64,000 nucleotides of DNA from Psychroserpens sp. Hel_I_66 (GCF_000799465.1 NZ_JUGU01000001.1:1364001-1428000), one strand, 5' to 3'; positions 55,012-63,920 are shown, counted from the stretch's first letter. Program-made: numbers and translations. The notes: generated from the letters alone by a model not told the origin.

Positions 55012-56073
55012 ATGTTCACAAAACAAATCATCTTAATAAAATTAGGACAAGTACTTCTTCACCTACTCTTTTGGTGTGGTGTTCTATTCTTTTTTACCTA
55101 TTTTTTTGGAGTAAACGATGCCAATTATAGAGATACGCTTTCGTTTTCAATCTTTTTAATGCCTATTACAATTGCTACAACTTATGTCTCTATCTATAAA
55201 TTGATCCCAGATTATCTTATCAAAAAAAGGTATTGGAGATTTGCGCTTTACACAACCTATACGCTTATCATTTCGTTGTATCTGTTAATGGTTTCTATCT
55301 TTTTTAGTCTCATCTATATTTCGAATTTTGAATATGCAGATATGAATCCTGCAACAAAAAACATCATTTTCGTTAGTACAGCTGTATACTTGGTTGTTAT
55401 TGTTGTGAGTGCTTTTAAACTATTGAAACTTAATTTAAAACAAACAGCAAAAACAAAAGCTCTTGAGACAAAAATTTTAGATGCGCAATTAAGATTAAAA
55501 GAACAGGAGCTTAATTATCTAAAGATGCAAATTCATCCGCATTTTTTGTTCAATACCTTAAATACAATGTATGGACTGGCTTTGAAAAAAGCAGAGCAAA
55601 CGCCAGATATGATTTTAAAACTCTCCAATTTACTGGACTACTTGCTATATCAAACCGAAAAACCATTTGTACTCATCCAAGAAGAAATTGAACATCTTGA
55701 AGATTACATCGCTTTGGAAAAAATGCGTTTTCATGATACGCTCAATGTGAATATGTCTATCAAACTGGACTCAAAAAATGCGACCATTGCGCCTATGCTC
55801 CTACTTCCGTTTATTGAAAACAGTTTTAAACATGGCAGCCTAAAAAATAAAACCCTGACTATTGATATAGAATTGATTGCGGTTGAGGATACGGTACATT
55901 TCCGAATAAATAATTCTAATACCAACCAGCAATCAACTTCCCACGGGATAGGATTAGAAAACATAAAAAAGCGCTTGGAGCTCCTTTATCCAGAATCTCA
56001 TAATTTGAAAATTAAAGATACATCACAGGCGTTTGAAGTTGAACTGAGGTTAAAAAAAGCAGCAAATGTCTGA
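55012..56073 (+). CDS. LytS-type sensor histidine kinase (YehU-like)
   Basis: A 353-residue kinase. Four N-terminal helices (ILIKLGQVLLHLLFWCGVLF first), a coiled coil (ETKILDAQLRLKEQELNYLK), the His_kinase box MQIHPHFLFNTLNTMYGLAL with the phosphorylated His, and an ATPase domain ending HGIGLENIKKRLELLYPESH. Its 3' end overlaps the response regulator gene by eight bases, defining a LytS/LytTR two-component pair. Signal unknown. Confidence 0.93.
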   Translation: MFTKQIILIKLGQVLLHLLFWCGVLFFFTYFFGVNDANYRDTLSFSIFLMPITIATTYVSIYKLIPDYLIKKRYWRFALYTTYTLIISLYLLMVSIFFSLIYISNFEYADMNPATKNIIFVSTAVYLVVIVVSAFKLLKLNLKQTAKTKALETKILDAQLRLKEQELNYLKMQIHPHFLFNTLNTMYGLALKKAEQTPDMILKLSNLLDYLLYQTEKPFVLIQEEIEHLEDYIALEKMRFHDTLNVNMSIKLDSKNATIAPMLLLPFIENSFKHGSLKNKTLTIDIELIAVEDTVHFRINNSNTNQQSTSHGIGLENIKKRLELLYPESHNLKIKDTSQAFEVELRLKKAANV

Positions 56074-56782
56074 GTCAAAACAAATTTCTTGTTTAATTGT
56101 TGATGATGAGGCCATTGCCAGAGAAATCATCGAAACGCATTTATCCAAATTAAAAAACATTGAGGTTGTGGCGAGCTGCAGCAATGCCTTTGACGCCTTT
56201 AAGCATATTAACAATCGTAATATCGATCTGGTTTTTTTGGATATTAATATGCCAGAAATATCTGGAATTTCTTTCGCTAAATCCATTAATAGTGACATAA
56301 AAGTTATTTTCACCACTGCTTATCGTGATTATGCGGTTGAGGGTTTTGAGCTCAAAGCGGTTGATTATTTACTCAAGCCGATTTCATTTGAAAGATTAAA
56401 AAAAGCCCTGGACACCTATTTTGATATCTACGGAAACGTGACAACTCCAAGCAGTGCTATTGAAACAGTTTCTGACTTTATGTTTGTACGATCAGACCGT
56501 AAAATGATTAAGATTGATTATGATTCTATTTTTTATATTGAAAGCTTAAGTGATTATCTCAAAATACATTTGGAAAACGAGACAATCGTTACCAGAGAGA
56601 CCATTAGCGCAATTGAGGCCAAATTGCCAAAGCATTTATTTTTAAGGATTCATCGCTCTTATATTATTTCAATTAATTGTATACAATCCTTTACAAATGA
56701 ATACATTACTATTAACAATCAATCCTTACCCATTAGTCGATCTTATAAAAAAGAAGTTTTAAAGCAACTTGAAAAATTTTGA
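56066..56782 (+). CDS. LytTR-family response regulator
   Basis: A 238-residue regulator: receiver domain (CLIVDDEAIAREIIETHLSK acidic pocket, VFLDINMPEISG with the phosphorylated Asp, FTTAYRDYAVEGFELKAVDY-LLKP) and a C-terminal LytTR DNA-binding domain (FMFVRSDRKMIKIDYDSIFY, then ESLSDYLKIHLEN and LFLRIHRSYIISINCIQSF). Partner of the overlapping LytS kinase. The genes it controls are not evident; the tandem DUF6090 array and GYF-like gene lie immediately downstream. Confidence 0.94.
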   Translation: MSESKQISCLIVDDEAIAREIIETHLSKLKNIEVVASCSNAFDAFKHINNRNIDLVFLDINMPEISGISFAKSINSDIKVIFTTAYRDYAVEGFELKAVDYLLKPISFERLKKALDTYFDIYGNVTTPSSAIETVSDFMFVRSDRKMIKIDYDSIFYIESLSDYLKIHLENETIVTRETISAIEAKLPKHLFLRIHRSYIISINCIQSFTNEYITINNQSLPISRSYKKEVLKQLEKF

Positions 56783-56852
56783 TGATTATTCAATAAAAAC
56801 GTATTTTAGACGTTGCCTTAGTAATTGCTATGTACTTTAAGTCTGCTTTTTA

Positions 56853-57443
56853 ATGAAAGAATACCTACACAATGCTATCCCTAATTTAAAACCATTTGAT
56901 TATTCGGTTCATTATGAATCGTTATTTATTGATACTTCATGGGTTTTGGTCAACGGTATTTCCAAAAAAAAATCGACTTATACTTTTAAAAAGAACAATG
57001 TTCTTGAAATCTCCAGAAAGGATTATCTCATAAAAACATCTTGGACGATTGACTCTCAAAATGTATTTTCTATAGAAACCGAAGATGGCACTATTACAGT
57101 AAAAGCCTATTTTAAAGATAACGACATACTGGTACTCAACCATCAAGATAAACAGGAGTTTGCGCTTTACATAAATACTACAAATTATACTGAAGATCTA
57201 AATAGCGTTGATGACATCAAAATATTTCTCAGGGAAAAATACAAGCAAAAAGTAACGAACCTTATTTACGAACACAAGTTTTATTACATAGAAAAATCTA
57301 GGGAATTTGGGCCATTTACTGTTGAAGAGCTTTCAGAAAAAGTAAAAAGTGAAGAAATAAGTCCATATTGTTTTGTAAGAGACATCAACGAATACGATTA
57401 CAGTAACCGACTAAGAATTTTTGATTTGATTAAGGAGTTATGA
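56853..57443 (+). CDS. GYF-like domain protein
   Basis: A 196-residue soluble protein. The first 120 residues form a strand-rich domain (YTFKKNNVLEISRKDYLIKT, ENIFSIET-like) of lipocalin/DUF type, not recognised. The C-terminal 50 residues, KFYYIEKSREFGPFTVEELS with ISPYCFVRDINEYDYSNR, match the GYF_2 pattern (W/F-Y-Y ... G-P-F/Y ... E-L ... V-x-R). It follows the response regulator by 70 bases. Its stop codon overlaps the 3' end of the decayed DUF6090 copy on the other strand. Confidence 0.68.
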   Translation: MKEYLHNAIPNLKPFDYSVHYESLFIDTSWVLVNGISKKKSTYTFKKNNVLEISRKDYLIKTSWTIDSQNVFSIETEDGTITVKAYFKDNDILVLNHQDKQEFALYINTTNYTEDLNSVDDIKIFLREKYKQKVTNLIYEHKFYYIEKSREFGPFTVEELSEKVKSEEISPYCFVRDINEYDYSNRLRIFDLIKEL

Positions 57444-57596
57444 GTTACTTGAGTTAAATTGCCAATTATTAATCTGTAAAGCAATGAGAATACCAATAAC
57501 CACAAGTACAATTTCGCCAATGGCGTATTTAAAATACTTGCTGGTTTTACCTTCGATAAAAAACTATTTACGCATCTTTCTAAAGAATTTAATCAC
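57438..57596 (-). pseudogene. Decayed DUF6090 copy (anchor fragment only)
   Basis: Reading leftward from a GTG at 57596: VIKFFRKMRK, then an in-frame TAG, then FFIEGKTSKYFKYAIGE, the conserved membrane helix and ending ALQINNW, after which similarity stops and a TAA follows eight codons later (57438). It is the same 45-residue anchor as in the eight intact copies, with start, stop and 3' truncation defects, so it is a clear relic of the array. It abuts and slightly overlaps the GYF-like gene. Confidence 0.88.
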
Positions 57597-57617
57597 GTAC
57601 TATTGTTGTTGCTTTTA

Positions 57618-58400
57618 TTAATTTGACTTTATCTTTAATTCTTGATTGATAAGATTGAGAATAGAATTTGTCTGGTTTAATAATTCATTTTGCCTAATTA
57701 TTCTATTGTATTCAAGTGCAGATTTTAGATATAAGTTGCCGAAAAATGCATCATTTGAAAAAAAAGATGCTGCAATGTTTAACTCATTAACTCTTCTCGG
57801 TTCAAAATTAAATCGCTCTCTAAATTTATTACTAGCTATTTTTAAAACGAAATGGGTCGTTTCTTTATTCAGTACATCAAGTAGACTCATGGCTGTGTCT
57901 TGGTCTTCAAAACCAGATTCAAAATCAGCAATAAATTGAGCTAGTAATTGTCTTAAATCTTGATTTTGAATTAAGTCTATTTTACCTGCACTAATTAAAG
58001 AGTTGTATGCACCTGTTATAGGTTCTGCACGATACCATGAACCTCCATAAGAAATAAGGTAATCTAAAGAGTCTAAATGTGTATCAAAATATTCGAATTC
58101 CATTTTATTTTGTCTTTCGTAGATTTTAATAAGTTCCTCACTATGTCTCATGGCATTAGTTTGAACTTTAATGGTTTCCTGTATACGGTTTTTTGATATT
58201 AAAAAATCAGACTGTAAAGCGATTAAAATATTTAATTCCTCATTGGAAGCTTTTCTATTTTCATTCCAATTATTAATCTGCAAAGCAATTAAAATACCAA
58301 TAACCACAAGGATAATTTCACCAATGGCGTATTTAAAATATTTACCAGTTTTTCCTGTTTCCATGAGGTTATATCTTATTTTTCGAAAGAATTTAATCAT
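57618..58400 (-). CDS. DUF6090 family membrane protein, array copy 1
   Basis: 260 residues. N-terminus MIKFFRKIRYNLMETGKTGK, then the helix ending ILIALQINNWNENRK; basic residues before the helix predict a cytoplasmic N-terminus and a periplasmic body of about 210 residues. The body is helical, with the inner motif SLISAGKIDLIQNQDLRQLL and an ESGFEDQDT stretch. The gene overlaps copy 2 upstream by eight bases, so the two are coupled. No enzymatic motif. Family assignment rests on the distinctive anchor sequence. Confidence 0.85.
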   Translation of the reverse strand: MIKFFRKIRYNLMETGKTGKYFKYAIGEIILVVIGILIALQINNWNENRKASNEELNILIALQSDFLISKNRIQETIKVQTNAMRHSEELIKIYERQNKMEFEYFDTHLDSLDYLISYGGSWYRAEPITGAYNSLISAGKIDLIQNQDLRQLLAQFIADFESGFEDQDTAMSLLDVLNKETTHFVLKIASNKFRERFNFEPRRVNELNIAASFFSNDAFFGNLYLKSALEYNRIIRQNELLNQTNSILNLINQELKIKSN

Positions 58401-59139
58401 TACTTAGTTCGGTATTAATAATCGATAAGATTTTCTCTGCTTTTCCTATAATTTTTAAATACTGTATATTTTGGTTTTGAGTGCCAACTGATTTTAATGC
58501 TAATGCATTTAGATAATCATTATTTTTTATCAACAGAGACATATCTAATAGAGGTACTTCTGCATCTATATTCATGCTCTTTTTTGCTATTGCTGGATGT
58601 ATTAATGTGGGAGTAATAATTTGATGTTGGTAAATTTGAATACTTTGTTCCATGTTTTTTTCAATTCTCTCAGCGTTGGAATAATATCTAAATATAAGAT
58701 CTCGTAAGGTTTTGTTTTTTATAAAGCTACCAGAACTACTCGATTGTATTTGATTAATGGTTCCTTTTTCGGGAATAAAATAAGATTCACCAAATAATTT
58801 CAATGTCATATCAGCAAGTAATACTTCATCTTGTTCTGTAAACATTTTTTTTGAGGAAATGAGTGTTAAGATGGCATCAATATTACGTACGATTTCATTA
58901 TTATCTGTAACTCTTGCATTAAGCGTCTTAATATCAAAAGTAACATCATTTTTTAGGTCTTGTAAATAAACAAACTCTTGATAATTTATCTTTCTATTTT
59001 CATTCCAATTATTAATCTGAAGGGCAATCAAAATACCAATCACGACGAGGATAATTTCGCCAATGGCGTATTTGAAGTAACGACCAGTTTTATTCTGTTC
59101 CATGAGGTTGTATCTTATTTTTCTGAAGAATTTTATCAT
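58393..59139 (-). CDS. DUF6090 family membrane protein, array copy 2
   Basis: 248 residues; the anchor is almost identical to copy 1 (MIKFFRKIRYNLMEQNKTGR, then ALQINNWNENRK). The periplasmic body differs strongly except for the inner motif SSSGSFIKNKTLRDLIFRYY. Its end overlaps the start of copy 1. A REP-like palindrome lies between it and copy 3. Confidence 0.85.
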   Translation of the reverse strand: MIKFFRKIRYNLMEQNKTGRYFKYAIGEIILVVIGILIALQINNWNENRKINYQEFVYLQDLKNDVTFDIKTLNARVTDNNEIVRNIDAILTLISSKKMFTEQDEVLLADMTLKLFGESYFIPEKGTINQIQSSSSGSFIKNKTLRDLIFRYYSNAERIEKNMEQSIQIYQHQIITPTLIHPAIAKKSMNIDAEVPLLDMSLLIKNNDYLNALALKSVGTQNQNIQYLKIIGKAEKILSIINTELSND

Positions 59140-59156
59140 ATTAAAATGTTGTTGTC

Positions 59157-59177
59157 ATCCTGAACTCGATTCAGGAT
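59157..59177. repeat. REP-like palindrome between copies 2 and 3
   Basis: Perfect eight-base stem ATCCTGAA / TTCAGGAT with five-base loop CTCGA, preceded by GTC. It resembles small dispersed intergenic palindromes found in many flavobacterial genomes. It lacks a T-run and is not a normal terminator. Confidence 0.7.
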
Positions 59178-59221
59178 TTCATTAATTGTGGATACCTCAT
59201 CAAGGGCGAAATGAAACGTTA

Positions 59222-59959
59222 CTACTCTATATAACTTTCTATGTCTTTTTTTAATTGCTCTGCTTCATCATTGACTTGATTTAAAGTTTCGAAGTAAGCG
59301 ATGTTAACACCTAAAAATGCATTTAATGATTGTATGTATTCGCTGTCATTTTTTAGTCCTTCAAAATCATTGGGAACCATCTTGTCAATAGAATTACTAA
59401 CAATAATTGTTGTGAAATACTTTCTGTAATAATCCATCATATAGCTATAAAAATCCATGTGAACTTCTTCAAAACTGCCTTGAGTATCATTAATAGAAGA
59501 GGTGTGAAACTTACCAATCGCTGAACGAATCTTTGGGCTTTCAATTAGGTCAGTGCCAATAGATACTAAGGATTGATAACCACTGGTTTTAAAATCTATC
59601 TCATCGTAAGCGTGAACTGCTCTAAAATGATATGCCAAAGAATCATGATAAGGTTTATCTGTTTTAAGCACATCAATTATGGTATTAATTGAATTTATGG
59701 TTCTTTTTAAGTTGTTGGTTCTTTTATTGAGAACTCGGTCTAAATCTTGAAGTGTATATTCTAAATCTGAAATAATTTCGGTTAATACTTGGCGTTCTTT
59801 TTCTTTTGCTTTCTTGTTTTCGTTCCAATTATTAATTTGAAGTGCAATGAGAATACCAATTACCACGAGGATAATCTCTCCAATAGCGTATTTAAAGTAT
59901 TTACCTGTTTTATTTTTCTCTATAAGATCGTATCGTATTTTTCTGAAAAATTTAATCAT
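59222..59959 (-). CDS. DUF6090 family membrane protein, array copy 3
   Basis: 245 residues. Anchor MIKFFRKIRYDLIEKNKTGK and ALQINNWNENKK. The body has a predicted coiled coil (LEYTLQDLDRVLNKRTNNLK), the inner motif SLVSIGTDLIESPKIRSAIG and a Glu/Lys-rich end. Separated from copies 2 and 4 by 80-85 bases that carry palindromic repeats. Confidence 0.85.
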   Translation of the reverse strand: MIKFFRKIRYDLIEKNKTGKYFKYAIGEIILVVIGILIALQINNWNENKKAKEKERQVLTEIISDLEYTLQDLDRVLNKRTNNLKRTINSINTIIDVLKTDKPYHDSLAYHFRAVHAYDEIDFKTSGYQSLVSIGTDLIESPKIRSAIGKFHTSSINDTQGSFEEVHMDFYSYMMDYYRKYFTTIIVSNSIDKMVPNDFEGLKNDSEYIQSLNAFLGVNIAYFETLNQVNDEAEQLKKDIESYIE

Positions 59960-59965
59960 ATTTAT

Positions 59966-59983
59966 TTCCCGAGAAAGCGAGAA
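59966..59983. repeat. REP-like palindrome between copies 3 and 4 (one mismatch)
   Basis: TTCCCGAGAAAGCGAGAA, the imperfect version of the element at 60799-60816. It lies seven bases before the copy 3 start codon, inside its leader. Confidence 0.65.
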
Positions 59984-60044
59984 TCTTGTTGGTTGGTTAT
60001 TGAGTATTACAACAGTTTTATAAACGTTTTAATTTAATATATTG

Positions 60045-60791
60045 TTACTTTTTTAGTTCGTCATCAATTAATGCAATGAGATGAATCAAATCTTTTTTCA
60101 GTTCTACTAATGCTTCTTCGTTTTGATTAATATTAGCTAGAATTAGAAGCATATCGCTAACCATTTTTTCATCCTCATTAAGCTTAATGTCTTCGAGGTT
60201 TCGTATGTGAAAATCAAGATTAGTAGCTTTTTTAACAAAAGTCTTATTTATAACTTTGGGCAAAATATAATACTTAAAAGACCTAGTTAGATTGATTAAT
60301 TCTTCAAATGCTGCTATAGAAGTTTTTAGATAGTATTGTGTCAATTCATTTCTTAATTCTGTATTGGAAATCATTTCAATATTACCAGAGTTGGTTAGAG
60401 TTTTGTAGCCTGTGCTATTAGGTGTGAAACTTATATTGGTGAATAATTTACCTTCAGACATAAGTAGAACCATTTTATCACCAAGTTCTTTGGATAATTT
60501 CTTTTCTGCAGTAATCTGCATAAATTTACTTATATCCGAATACTTTTCTGCGTTAAAAATTGATATTTCATTAATTAAAAGGGTGTCAGACACAAGGTTA
60601 TCCCGAATTTCTAATAGCATAATATCGCCTTTTTCTTTATTTTGAGATATCGAATTTAAATTGTTTAGCCATAAAGCAATTAAAATTCCTATTACTACCA
60701 GTACAATTTCTCCAATTGCATAAAGTAAATATTTACTAAACTTGTTTTCGGTTAACATTTTTTGGCGTATTTTTCTAAAGAATTTTATCAT
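60045..60791 (-). CDS. DUF6090 family membrane protein, array copy 4 (divergent anchor)
   Basis: 248 residues and the most divergent anchor: MIKFFRKIRQKMLTENKFSK, then YLLYAIGE, and the helix ends ALWLNNLNSISQ instead of ALQINNWNE. The body still has the inner motif LTNSGNIEMISNTELRNELT. Helical body otherwise unlike the neighbours. Confidence 0.82.
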   Translation of the reverse strand: MIKFFRKIRQKMLTENKFSKYLLYAIGEIVLVVIGILIALWLNNLNSISQNKEKGDIMLLEIRDNLVSDTLLINEISIFNAEKYSDISKFMQITAEKKLSKELGDKMVLLMSEGKLFTNISFTPNSTGYKTLTNSGNIEMISNTELRNELTQYYLKTSIAAFEELINLTRSFKYYILPKVINKTFVKKATNLDFHIRNLEDIKLNEDEKMVSDMLLILANINQNEEALVELKKDLIHLIALIDDELKK

Positions 60792-60798
60792 ATTTGTT

Positions 60799-60816
60799 TC
60801 CCGAGAAAGCGGGAAT
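60799..60816. repeat. REP-like palindrome between copies 4 and 5
   Basis: TTCCCG-AGAAAG-CGGGAA: six-base stem and six-base loop, in the leader of copy 4. The same element, with one mismatch, precedes copy 3. The flanking GATTC and TTGGTTAGT-like bases are also shared between the two. Confidence 0.7.
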
Positions 60817-60856
60817 CTTATTGGTTAGTTCTTGTGCTTTCGTTATTTTAATTCAG

Positions 60857-61579
60857 CTATTGTTCTAATTCCTTATCAATTTGAGCAATTATATCTGTAA
60901 GACTTTCTTGGTTTATTATAAATGTTCTCCAGTAATAAAAATTCTTTGATCGAAAATAAATATTAAGATCTGCTATTAAATATTCATCCGTTAAATCATT
61001 AATATTTTTATAGGGCTTATAAGTTATTACATGTGCATATTTATAGTTTAAATCTGATGAGCGTTGCCTCAAAATTTCGAATAGATTTTCATTGGTAGGA
61101 ACATTAAAAGTATAGAACTTTTGAATATTTGAAAATAGAGTGTCATTTGTTATAAGGTCAGAATTACCATCAGCAATCATAGCATCGAAGGCGCTAGTGT
61201 TAGATCTAAATGGTGCATCATAATCAAATAATGTCGAATAATTCACTTGGTTAATAGTATCTAAGTCTACAATATTCTCTATATCTATAGGATATTTATA
61301 AGAAGGAAATACTTTCTTAAAGAATAATATTTCTTCTCCCCAATAAGGCTTTAAATCTTCTATTCGATCTAAATCTTTAACCATATCGGAACGAATTGCT
61401 TCCAAAATAGTGCTAGCTTTCATTTTGCCTTTTTGAGTTTCATTCCAGTTATTAATCTGTAGAGCAATGAGAATACCAATTACTACGAGGATAATTTCGC
61501 CAATGGCGTATTTGAAGTATTTGCCTGTTTTGTTTTCCACAATGAGGTTTTGACGTATATGTCTAAAGAATTTTATCAT
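60857..61579 (-). CDS. DUF6090 family membrane protein, array copy 5
   Basis: 240 residues. Anchor MIKFFRHIRQNLIVENKTGK and ALQINNWNETQK. The body has DLDTINQVNYSTLFDYDAPF and the inner motif in loose form, MIADGNSDLITNDTLFSNIQ, then an aromatic-rich end (DLNIYFRSKNFYYW). It begins five bases after the copy 6 stop, so the two are cotranscribed. Confidence 0.85.
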   Translation of the reverse strand: MIKFFRHIRQNLIVENKTGKYFKYAIGEIILVVIGILIALQINNWNETQKGKMKASTILEAIRSDMVKDLDRIEDLKPYWGEEILFFKKVFPSYKYPIDIENIVDLDTINQVNYSTLFDYDAPFRSNTSAFDAMIADGNSDLITNDTLFSNIQKFYTFNVPTNENLFEILRQRSSDLNYKYAHVITYKPYKNINDLTDEYLIADLNIYFRSKNFYYWRTFIINQESLTDIIAQIDKELEQ

Positions 61580-61584
61580 AGAGA

Positions 61585-62325
61585 CTAAGGTTTTGTAGCA
61601 TTGATAATCTCATTAATTAAGATCATTGTGTCTTCACATCGGTCTACAATTTGCTGATGCAACCAAAGACTATTATCTAAATAATTTTCAAGCTCTACTT
61701 CTTGAAATAATGGATAATAATCAGGTTTAACTTTAGATTTACCGGTCCATTTTAAATTACCTATAGCATCCATCTCCTTAAATGAAATTTTAGATATTAA
61801 ATAAGGGATAAACTTATCATTTGCCCAGTCATCTAATTTATTCATTCTAGTTTTTCTTATTTCTGATAGCTCATTCCATTTATAAAGTAGCGCAGAAATA
61901 TCTTCGTTTTTTAAAAGATTTAGCTGGTCACTTTGCATAATATTTTTAAGCGTATTATCAGCAAAAGCTAGCTCGTTTGCTGCTAAAGACATAAAAAACA
62001 AACTATCTAAGTTGTGCTTTAGAAGTTCTTCTTTTGAGGCTCCAATTAGTTTCATCAGTTCCATGTTGGCATTCATCTCAGTTTTATTTCCTATTGTGAA
62101 TTCCTCTAAAGTCCTTTTATTTTGCGTAAAGTCGATATGAAGTTTTGCAATTACGTCTTTTTCTAAGTTGATGTTGATTCTATTTTCATTCCAATTATTA
62201 ATCTGTAACGCAATGAGAATCCCAATAACAACTAGAACAATTTCGCCAATGGCGTATTTAAAGTATTTGCCTGTTTTGTTTTCACTCATAAGATTGTAGC
62301 GTATTTTACGGAAGAATTTTATCAT
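61585..62325 (-). CDS. DUF6090 family membrane protein, array copy 6
   Basis: 246 residues. Anchor MIKFFRKIRYNLMSENKTGK and ALQINNWNENRI. Body with NLEKDVIAKLHIDFTQNKRT and the inner motif region IMQSDQLNLLKNEDISALLY, followed by KWNELSEIRKTRMNKLDDWA. Five bases from copy 5 and 22 from copy 7. Confidence 0.85.
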   Translation of the reverse strand: MIKFFRKIRYNLMSENKTGKYFKYAIGEIVLVVIGILIALQINNWNENRININLEKDVIAKLHIDFTQNKRTLEEFTIGNKTEMNANMELMKLIGASKEELLKHNLDSLFFMSLAANELAFADNTLKNIMQSDQLNLLKNEDISALLYKWNELSEIRKTRMNKLDDWANDKFIPYLISKISFKEMDAIGNLKWTGKSKVKPDYYPLFQEVELENYLDNSLWLHQQIVDRCEDTMILINEIINATKP

Positions 62326-62347
62326 AGGTAAGCGGTTTGTGCTTTAG

Positions 62348-63106
62348 TTATTTTGTTTTATAGTCTTCAATTGCTTTTATGATTTCATCGCCTTTTTCAG
62401 TGAGATCATTGTAATGTTTACTCGCAGTTTGAGTTACAAATTCATACCGAAACAAAATATATAATAGTTCATCATTCTCCATAATTTTAAGAAAATCAAA
62501 ATCTGGATTATTATAATCTGTTGTAGTTTTAAATCTGTTTTTGCGAAATGTTTTCCAAACAGTTCTAAAGTATCCATTTCCAGCAGTTATCATTTCCATA
62601 TTTTCAATCGCAGCATTTTCTTTTATTTCAAATGCGTTTAGAGTGTTGTTAATCTGTATATATGATTTGATAAGGTCTCTAATGGTTTCCATCTGTTCAA
62701 GTTCATATGCAGAGGATGATACAACCTTATCAATTCCGTTTCTATTGATTTTAAAATTTCTTTCAGATAGAACAGGGAAGAGTAAAGCAATAAAGTTATT
62801 TTCGTTAACCTGGATTTGATTTTCATAGTTATCAATCAATAACCCAGCTCCTTCTGATATTTCTATCCTTCTTTCAATAAGATTTGATAGCTGAAGTTTA
62901 TTACTTTCCAAATCCTCAATTAAGTTTTGAAAATTACTTACCATCTTGTTTTGAGCTTGATGCTTCTCGTTCCAATTGTTTATTTGAAGTGCAATCAATA
63001 TTCCGATAACAACAAGAACTATCTCACCAAAGGCATATTTGAAATAGCGTTCTGTTTGATTATTCATTATTAGTGACTGTCTTATATGTCTGAAAAACTT
63101 TATCAT
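62348..63106 (-). CDS. DUF6090 family membrane protein, array copy 7
   Basis: 252 residues. Anchor MIKFFRHIRQSLIMNNQTER, YFKYAFGE, and ALQINNWNEKHQ. The inner motif is weaker: VVSSSAYELEQMETIRDLIK. The start overlaps the copy 8 stop (ATGA-type, 63103-63106), so translation is coupled. Confidence 0.85.
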   Translation of the reverse strand: MIKFFRHIRQSLIMNNQTERYFKYAFGEIVLVVIGILIALQINNWNEKHQAQNKMVSNFQNLIEDLESNKLQLSNLIERRIEISEGAGLLIDNYENQIQVNENNFIALLFPVLSERNFKINRNGIDKVVSSSAYELEQMETIRDLIKSYIQINNTLNAFEIKENAAIENMEMITAGNGYFRTVWKTFRKNRFKTTTDYNNPDFDFLKIMENDELLYILFRYEFVTQTASKHYNDLTEKGDEIIKAIEDYKTK

Positions 63107-63867
63107 AGTTTTATTTCTGATTCAAGACCAACTAAAATGAGTTCTATGTGCTCTTTTATTCCGCCAAAAACTCTTGGTCCATTGGCTGCTTTAATTGTTA
63201 GATAGTAATCTAAAAGGTTATTTTCAAATTCAATCAAACTAAAGATTTGCCTATTGTTAATTGAATCGGAAATTGAATTATGTTCAAATTCACGACCTCT
63301 ACCCATCAACAACTTTCGGATACTTCCATTCTTGTTTAATTGATTTTTTAGTTTACTCTTTAAAGTATTAATAGCATTTCGCATTAATTTTAAAAAATCC
63401 AATTTGCTTTCAAATGAAGCAATACGTTGTCTTAGTTTTTTATTTTTAATTACATTAAGATTCCCTGAACTTATAATATCCGTTGATACTCCTTTTGAGG
63501 GTTGAAAGGTTGCGTCGCCAGAAAAAACTGAATACAATATATCTGATATAGCTTTATCACTTATTGTGTCCAGTACATTAGTATCAAATAAAGTCAGCAT
63601 ATCCTCTACTGCATTTACTCGTTCCTTATTTGCTTGAAGACTAATATTTATTTTTTCTAGGTTAGTTTCATATTCAGTTTGTAACGACAATAAATACGCT
63701 TGTTCTATTTTTGTTTCCTGTCTACTATTATTGAAATTATTAATCTGTAACGCAATTAAAATTCCGATAACTACGAGTACAATTTCTCCGATAGCGTATT
63801 TTAAATACTTTCCAGTTTTTCCTTCTGAAAGTAAGTTTTGTCTAATTTTTCGAAAGAATTTTATCAT
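63103..63867 (-). CDS. DUF6090 family membrane protein, array copy 8
   Basis: 254 residues. Anchor MIKFFRKIRQNLLSEGKTGK, then helix ending ALQINNFNNSRQ (NNFNN instead of NNWNE). The clearest inner motif of the array: DIISSGNLNVIKNKKLRQRI. The C-terminal half is rich in Lys and Asn. Followed leftward by copy 7 with overlapping stop and start. Confidence 0.85.
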   Translation of the reverse strand: MIKFFRKIRQNLLSEGKTGKYLKYAIGEIVLVVIGILIALQINNFNNSRQETKIEQAYLLSLQTEYETNLEKINISLQANKERVNAVEDMLTLFDTNVLDTISDKAISDILYSVFSGDATFQPSKGVSTDIISSGNLNVIKNKKLRQRIASFESKLDFLKLMRNAINTLKSKLKNQLNKNGSIRKLLMGRGREFEHNSISDSINNRQIFSLIEFENNLLDYYLTIKAANGPRVFGGIKEHIELILVGLESEIKL

Positions 63868-63920
63868 TGGTTAATTGCTGGTTATAATGAAGTAGAAACA
63901 TTGTTGTGCTTTCGTTATTT

